Below, one piece after another: positions 1 to 5,100 of a DNA stretch of 6,939 bases (positions are counted from its first letter, which is position 1; every line of letters begins with the position of its first letter). The stretch covers positions 1-6,939 of the forward strand of contig CALAXO010000210.1 in NCBI GenBank assembly GCA_937894955.1, given 5' to 3'. The position numbers were made by a program, and so were the translations under genes. Under the pieces are notes generated by a model, which was not told the origin of the DNA, did not search any database, and saw only the letters and a program-made list of their open reading frames with translations. The DNA is from an uncultured Clostridia bacterium. GTDB taxonomy: Bacteria; Bacillota; Clostridia; Christensenellales; CAG-138.

Positions 1-20
1 TTATTAATTCTGCACGAGTG

Positions 21-64
21 GGGCTGCTGCGGCAGCTTCCCGCTGTCTTTTGGCTCCAAAAGAC
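21..64. repeat. Two adjacent hairpins downstream of the second gene
   Basis: Positions 45-64 form an inverted repeat with nine-base arms (GTCTTTTGG at 45-53, CCAAAAGAC at 56-64) and a two-base centre, which would fold as eight pairs around a tetraloop. Just beyond it, 21-41 can fold as GGG plus GCTG pairing with CAGC plus CCC around a CGG loop, with a 2x2 internal mismatch. The first begins 17 bases after the TAA stop at 82-84 in the direction of transcription. No U-run follows either, so a rho-independent terminator is not established. It could instead be a 3' stabilising structure or part of an interspersed repeat. The rest of 1-81 holds no supportable gene. Confidence 0.45.
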
Positions 65-81
65 CTTGCTTGACGATATGG

Positions 82-2070
82 TTATGCTGCGCCCATGCTC
101 CTGCGAAGCACGAGAAGCGCATCAAGCGAGTCAACGCATCCGTCTCCGTCAAAGTCCATAATAAGTTCATTGCCCTCGGTTTCCAAGCCGAGTGCATATC
201 GCATGATCAGCAAGACATCACATGTTGTGATTTCACCATCGTTGTTCACATCACCTATCATCCAATAGCACGCCGTAATGGTTCTGTTTTCCGTAACATT
301 GGTGGGATCGCCGTCCCAGCGGTCAAAGATATAGCCTGCGTGTTCGGGCGCATCGGGAAGTATTGTATCCTGTCCGTGCGCGACATAAAGCACGGCAATG
401 GGGTCTCCGTTTAAGCCGTCGATCACGGTAACTTCATACACGTTGATCGTGCACGCTGCGTCAACAACCAGATTTTCGGCGGGCATCGTTTCGGGAACAT
501 CCCATCCCGAGAATGTGTATCCTTCGGGTACGGGATACTCAGGGACTATAATCGCTGCACCGTATTCATATGTTTGTTTGCTGTACTCCTCGCCGTTGAC
601 CGTATAGGTTATCGTGTAGGTATTAACGCGCCAAACAGCAGTGACGGTTATATTTGCAGCAGGAAGAACACCGTCTTCGGGCATTCCGTCCCAAGCGACA
701 AAGGTATAACCGAGCTTTTCCGGATTTTCAGGAACAGTGATAGCATCACCTTCATATCCCGTAAACGTGAAATACGTCTCACCATCGACCATGAAGGATA
801 CCGTATACTTTCCGTCCTCAATGAGTGTCGCATCCAGCACAATGTTCTCCGCCGGCATGGTGACGGGAGTATCCCAGCCCGAGAAAGTAAAATGGTCAGG
901 AACGTCATATGTGGGAGCAAAGACTTCTTCACCGTAAGCATAAACCTGTATTGCGTAAATCTCACCATTGATATTGTAAGTAATGGTATATTCGTTTACG
1001 GTCAACTCTGCATTGAGAGTGATGTTCTCGGCAGGCATGGTTTCCGGAATATCCCAACCGGAGAAGCTGTGTCCTTCGGGAACGGTGTATTCGGGTGCGG
1101 AAACCTCTGCTCCGAACTCGTAAGTCTGAGTGGTATACGCCTCACCGTTGATGGTGTAGGTGATGGTGTAACTGTTCACAGTCAGCGTTGCATCAAGAAC
1201 AATGTTCTCTGCGGGCATGGTTTCGGGAATATCCCAACCGGAGAAGGTGTGTCCCTCGGGAACGGTGTATTCGGGTGCGGAAACTTCTGCTCCGAACTCA
1301 TAAGTCTGAGTGGTGTATTCCACACCGTTGATTGTGTAGGTGATCGAATAGCTGTTGGTCGAGTATTGAGCGGTAACGGTCATGTCTTCCGTAACGTTTG
1401 AGAAGTCCTTATCCCATCCGATGAAGGCATAACCCTCGCGCTCGGGGGCTGTCGGCTCAATTGCGGCGGAACCGTGGGCAACACTCTGAGCGGAAAGAAC
1501 AGTGCCGTCGTAGTCAACAAAGGTGACCGAGTGGTAAACCTGAGCGGTAATCGAACCGTTGTCGGATGTGAACGGAATGAGGGTAGGAGAAGTTTGCTGC
1601 ACGGGCATATAGTAGAATTCCCTTATTTCAAGTTCAAGAGGAATCACAGTGCCGAGCTCTACGGATTCATTTACATGAAAATTCATTGTAAATATGGTTC
1701 CGCTTCCGCTGAACGGATTGGTCGGCATGATTGCCATGAATGGGACTTGTCCCGGACGAGTGACAGCATCAGCGACAATCGTGCCGCCGCCGGCGATCAT
1801 GTTTTGCCAGATGCTTCCCTGAGCAATACCGTTACCGACGACGGAAAGCATATTTGTGTCATACCGCACGAATGCCGTGAGCGCGTGAGATTCATACTCG
1901 CCTTCAACGGTGAACGCTACCGACACATCTGTGCCGGGAGCTGCCGTGACGTTTTCAACACTGAAAACAACGTCGTTATCGGTTGGCGATCCGGTTTCCG
2001 CATATGCAGGGATCGTGATTGTGCTCAGAACAATAGCGACACTGAGCAGCATTGCGAAGAGTTTTTTCAT
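82..2070 (-). CDS. Secreted cohesin-like / B-repeat / dockerin protein
   Basis: Complete 662-residue protein. ATG at 2068-2070 is chosen because AAGGAG lies six bases upstream and a textbook signal peptide follows: KK at positions 2-3, a hydrophobic core, and probable cleavage after AYA at residue 24. Residues 33-177 resemble a cohesin domain (VENVTAAPGTDVSVAFTVEG, RYDTNMLSVV, GSGTIFTMNFHV). Residues 179-603 are seven tandem B-repeats of the InlB/Flg_new type, about 60 residues each, with recurring TYTITYTINGE, YEFGAEVSAPEY, FSGWD and ETMPAENI. Residues 604-661 form a type I dockerin with calcium loops D607-D618 (DVNNDGEITTCD) and D639-D650 (DFDGDGCVDSLD). No enzyme domain or wall anchor is present. 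All four cysteines (540, 601, 617, 645) fall in the last 123 residues. The architecture is an expanded version of the C-terminal block of the upstream protein, so it probably works with it as a scaffold or spacer outside the cell. The ligand and the dockerin partner are unknown. Confidence 0.95.
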   Translation of the reverse strand: MKKLFAMLLSVAIVLSTITIPAYAETGSPTDNDVVFSVENVTAAPGTDVSVAFTVEGEYESHALTAFVRYDTNMLSVVGNGIAQGSIWQNMIAGGGTIVADAVTRPGQVPFMAIMPTNPFSGSGTIFTMNFHVNESVELGTVIPLELEIREFYYMPVQQTSPTLIPFTSDNGSITAQVYHSVTFVDYDGTVLSAQSVAHGSAAIEPTAPEREGYAFIGWDKDFSNVTEDMTVTAQYSTNSYSITYTINGVEYTTQTYEFGAEVSAPEYTVPEGHTFSGWDIPETMPAENIVLDATLTVNSYTITYTINGEAYTTQTYEFGAEVSAPEYTVPEGHSFSGWDIPETMPAENITLNAELTVNEYTITYNINGEIYAIQVYAYGEEVFAPTYDVPDHFTFSGWDTPVTMPAENIVLDATLIEDGKYTVSFMVDGETYFTFTGYEGDAITVPENPEKLGYTFVAWDGMPEDGVLPAANITVTAVWRVNTYTITYTVNGEEYSKQTYEYGAAIIVPEYPVPEGYTFSGWDVPETMPAENLVVDAACTINVYEVTVIDGLNGDPIAVLYVAHGQDTILPDAPEHAGYIFDRWDGDPTNVTENRTITACYWMIGDVNNDGEITTCDVLLIMRYALGLETEGNELIMDFDGDGCVDSLDALLVLRRSMGAA
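262..1536 (-). repeat. Seven tandem B-repeats (about 180 bp units)
   Basis: Units by residue: 179-238, 240-299, 300-359, 360-419, 420-483, 484-543, 544-603. Units two and three (1174-1353 and 994-1173) are exactly 180 bp each and differ at about 26 positions by eye, roughly 85% identical. Units four and six are recognisable relatives, while one, five and seven are more divergent. Small beta-rich B-repeats of this family (first described in Listeria InlB) are common as spacer or stalk modules in secreted proteins of Gram-positive bacteria. The conserved centre in each unit is a Gly/aromatic stretch around GW or AW-D. Confidence 0.9.
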
Positions 2071-2076
2071 TTTCGT

Positions 2077-2082
2077 CTCCTT
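2077..2082 (-). promoter_or_regulatory. Ribosome binding site of the 662-residue protein gene
   Basis: On the minus strand the sequence reads AAGGAG, then six bases (ACGAAA), then ATG at 2068-2070. The match and spacing to a Shine-Dalgarno site are near ideal. This fixes the start and implies efficient translation independent of coupling to the upstream gene, which stops 102 bases away. Confidence 0.85.
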
Positions 2083-2091
2083 ATTTTTTAT

Positions 2092-2124
2092 TTATATCGG
2101 GCGGCGTAAAACCGCCCGGTATAA
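2092..2124. repeat. Intergenic inverted repeat (hairpin) between the two genes
   Basis: Seven perfect GC-rich pairs (CGGGCGG at 2098-2104 with CCGCCCG at 2112-2118) enclose a seven-base loop (2105-2111). They are extended by AT pairs at 2092-2096 with 2120-2124. The joining position 2097/2119 is a U-G wobble in plus-strand RNA but an A-C mismatch in minus-strand RNA. In the minus (coding) direction the hairpin is followed by an A-rich tract and the ribosome binding site, with no U-run. It is therefore not a classical intrinsic terminator. It may be a leader structure, an RNA-processing site between co-transcribed genes, or a weak attenuator. Confidence 0.6.
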
Positions 2125-2172
2125 CTTAATTGATTACATTGTTCGGATATTCTGCCTGTACGGATTGAATTT

Positions 2173-5100
2173 TCAGACGCCTTGCTCAGAGTCACTGACG
2201 ACGGCTTCGATCAATCCCAGCGAGAATCTCATGATAAGCAGGGTATCGACGGCATTCACTGCGCCGTCACCGTTGAAGTCCGCAGCGGCGACCTGTTCTG
2301 GTGTAAGGTTCTCGGTTGAAACTCCGAGAACGTACCGCATAGCAACAAGTGCATCAACAGCGTTGACCGTGCCGTCTCCGCTGGCATCGCCGGAATTGGG
2401 AATCGGACCGTACTTTGCGAGAACGGCCGTATTTGCCGTAACGCATGAGAAGTCACCTTCCCAACCGACAAAGATAAAGTTTTCCCTCTCCGGGTCGGGC
2501 GGAGGAGTCGCTGCTTGGCCGTACTTTGCGGTTTTGATTGCAATTGTCCGTCCGTCCCAATCAACGAAAGTTACAAAGAAGCTTGCGTTCGGGTTGGGTG
2601 TGGGAGTGGGCACAGGCTCTCCCGTCGGAGTAGGTTCTCCCGTGGGTATGGGCGTCGTGGGGTCCGTTACGACACCGCCGCCTCCGCCGCCTCCGATTCC
2701 GCCGGAACCGCCGCCGGATCCGCCCGAACCGCCTCCGCCTATGCTGCCCGTGGCGGAATTTCCTGTCACGTCATAATGCGGAACCTGTTCTGTTGTGCCG
2801 TTGCTGTTGTTCTTCGACAGGTCGTTGACCGTCATATCCATATTCTTTTCACCGGCTTCGGCATTTTCGGGAATCTTGACCTTCATCTTCATGATTTGAC
2901 CGTTTCCGCTGAACGCCATCCCGCCGGACTCCGCTTTGGCGTCTATCGTGCCCGTGCTCGCGTCCGGACTGCCCGAGCCGCCCCCGCCGCCGATACCGCC
3001 GGGCAACGACTGCTGAAGTTCAAATTCTCCGCCGTTCTCAACAATTTCCTGAATCACCTGACCCGGCGTTATCTCAAGAACCTCTATGTCGCTTGCATCG
3101 TATTCAAGTGTCATGTCGAAGCTGTTTGCTTCATAGTCGCCCTCGATAACGACTTCGGTTTCAATTTCCTCACCGGGATTGCCCGCTATTTCACCGAGAA
3201 GAACACATACGCCTGCGTCGGAGTTTTCATCGGGAACAATCGGCGTGATTTCAAGATCAATGGCGTGGCATCTTCCCATCCAATAGACTTTAAACTCATA
3301 CACAAACCCGGGGAGGAACTCAAAATCATCAAACCTGCCGCCGATATTTCCGAACGAGTCGGCAAAAGGACGATTGCACTGCCCCGCATCGTACAGAATA
3401 AGCCAATCGTATGTTCCCGCCGGAATGCGTGCGGACTTGGTTTCGTTCAAAACCGTTTCGGCGTCTTTTTCCGAACCGCTTGCATTTCTCGGAATGCTGT
3501 ATTCATAGTCGGAATAATACTCATCCATATATTGCCTGCCTGCATCGCTTATCGGAGTATTCCACCCGTAGTGATATTCAGTTCCCTCGTTCGATGTATT
3601 TGCATCGGCATCGAATAACATTTGATAACCGTTTTCCGGATTGGGAGTGCCGAAATTGGTTCTGAACCCGCCCTCAACGACATTTAATTTCACTATTGCC
3701 GTTAAATATTCCGGAGATGAATACAATGCCCTGATCGTAATATCGGAAGACAGTACCTTGCCGAAATACTCCCAACCGCGGAAAACCACGCCGTCATGCC
3801 CTGCGGTTTCTGGGAATATTGCTTCATCAAGAACACAGCCGCCCTCTATTGTGCGTGTTTCGATTACAGAGTTATCGAACCCATCGATAAAGGTCACAGT
3901 GAAGCTCGGCATAACCGGTTCGGGAACGGGTATGTCATCCGGAATGAAAAATGTTGATAAGCTTATTCCGCTTCCCCAACCTCGATATATAATCTCTCCT
4001 GTTTCGGGGAAAATTATTGCAGGTGATTCCATATTATAACTCACCCTTATCAGGTCATTTTCATAGTCATAAATAATACTTGTGCCGTATGCACTCCTAT
4101 ACGTTGTATAGGAAGTGCCGCTGTTTATTTCAAAAATTTCTTTTTCAACAGTAACCTCTCCGGTATTCAAGTTGATACCCAGCAAATAATCTTTTTTACA
4201 TGCCAACGAACTGATCTCGTTAAGACCATATGCCTTTCCGTTTTCATCTATTGCGAAGCAAATTACTTTAAGGTCGAAGCCTTCTTCGTCCGCGCCGTAC
4301 AGCGGGGCAACTTCTGTCAAAGTTCCCAGAGCAATGTCAACCGTATAAAGAGACAAAGCATCGCCGTACTCCTCGTTATAGGCTATTGCGTACATGGTGT
4401 CATTCGCATGGTTGTATGCCATATCGACAACTTCCAGACCTGCATTGACCCCGGTCAGAACTTCTTCAAGGTTATTTGGATCCTTGTTGTAGTCAATAAC
4501 AAAGAAATCTGCACGGGTTTTGCCATACCATAACCTGTTCTGATACCCATACACCTTTCCTCCGGCATATGCTGCGGCTGCAACATTGTACGGAAAATTC
4601 CAGTACTCATCATACCTATCTTCCGACACTTGTTTGTGAACCGAAATCATACTTTGTCCGGTATTAAATCTGAACCATGCCTGGGCTGTACCATAATCTT
4701 TGAATGAATGTTCCGAGCAATGCTGTAGATACCCAACAAAACTAACGTCAGGAATGTCCTCTCTTACGGTAACATTCATTGTCGTTCCTTCCGCATGAGA
4801 ATCCATTGGCGTTGCCGTGATAAAAGCGCTGCCTGCCGAAATGCCCGATACGTACGGCACCGATGAAAACTCCCGGTAATTAATTGCATTCGGATTGTAG
4901 TAATTAATATCCGCCGCAGGTTTGGCGATGGAGGAATCGGAGGAGGTGAAGAGCACCTGCTTATCGAATGCATCCTCCGGGTACACCGTCACATTAAATT
5001 CGTAACCATATCCGCCGTACACGACCAATTCATCAAGATCTATCTCGATTCGTTCAGCATATATCGGTTCGGTATTTCCGCGTGTTACCGTCAGTTCAAC

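Noticed and set aside
574..1401. Plus-strand open frame of 275 codons opposite the B-repeat array
   Set aside because: Its internal repeats simply reflect the 180-bp B-repeat periodicity of the coding strand. No plausible domain or start site is present.
2092..2124. Rho-independent terminator after the large gene
   Set aside because: The stem is good, but the coding-strand sequence after it is A-rich, not U-rich. It is kept only as an inverted repeat.
2071..2172. A promoter for the second gene in the intergenic gap
   Set aside because: A TATAAA hexamer on the minus strand (2091-2096) resembles a -10 box, but the place for a -35 box at normal spacing is CCGGGC inside the hairpin. This is not enough to call a promoter.
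1910..2776. Plus-strand open frame spanning the intergenic gap with a Pro-rich end
   Set aside because: The Pro-rich end is the complement of the Gly-rich linker, and the frame overlaps the signal-peptide start of one gene and the dockerin of the other. It is a shadow.
2515..3618. Plus-strand open frame of 367 codons opposite the cohesin and linker region
   Set aside because: It lies wholly antisense to well-supported domains of the large gene. Its product is low-complexity Ala/Arg-rich with no recognisable domain, and it is explained by the GC-rich Gly codons on the coding strand.
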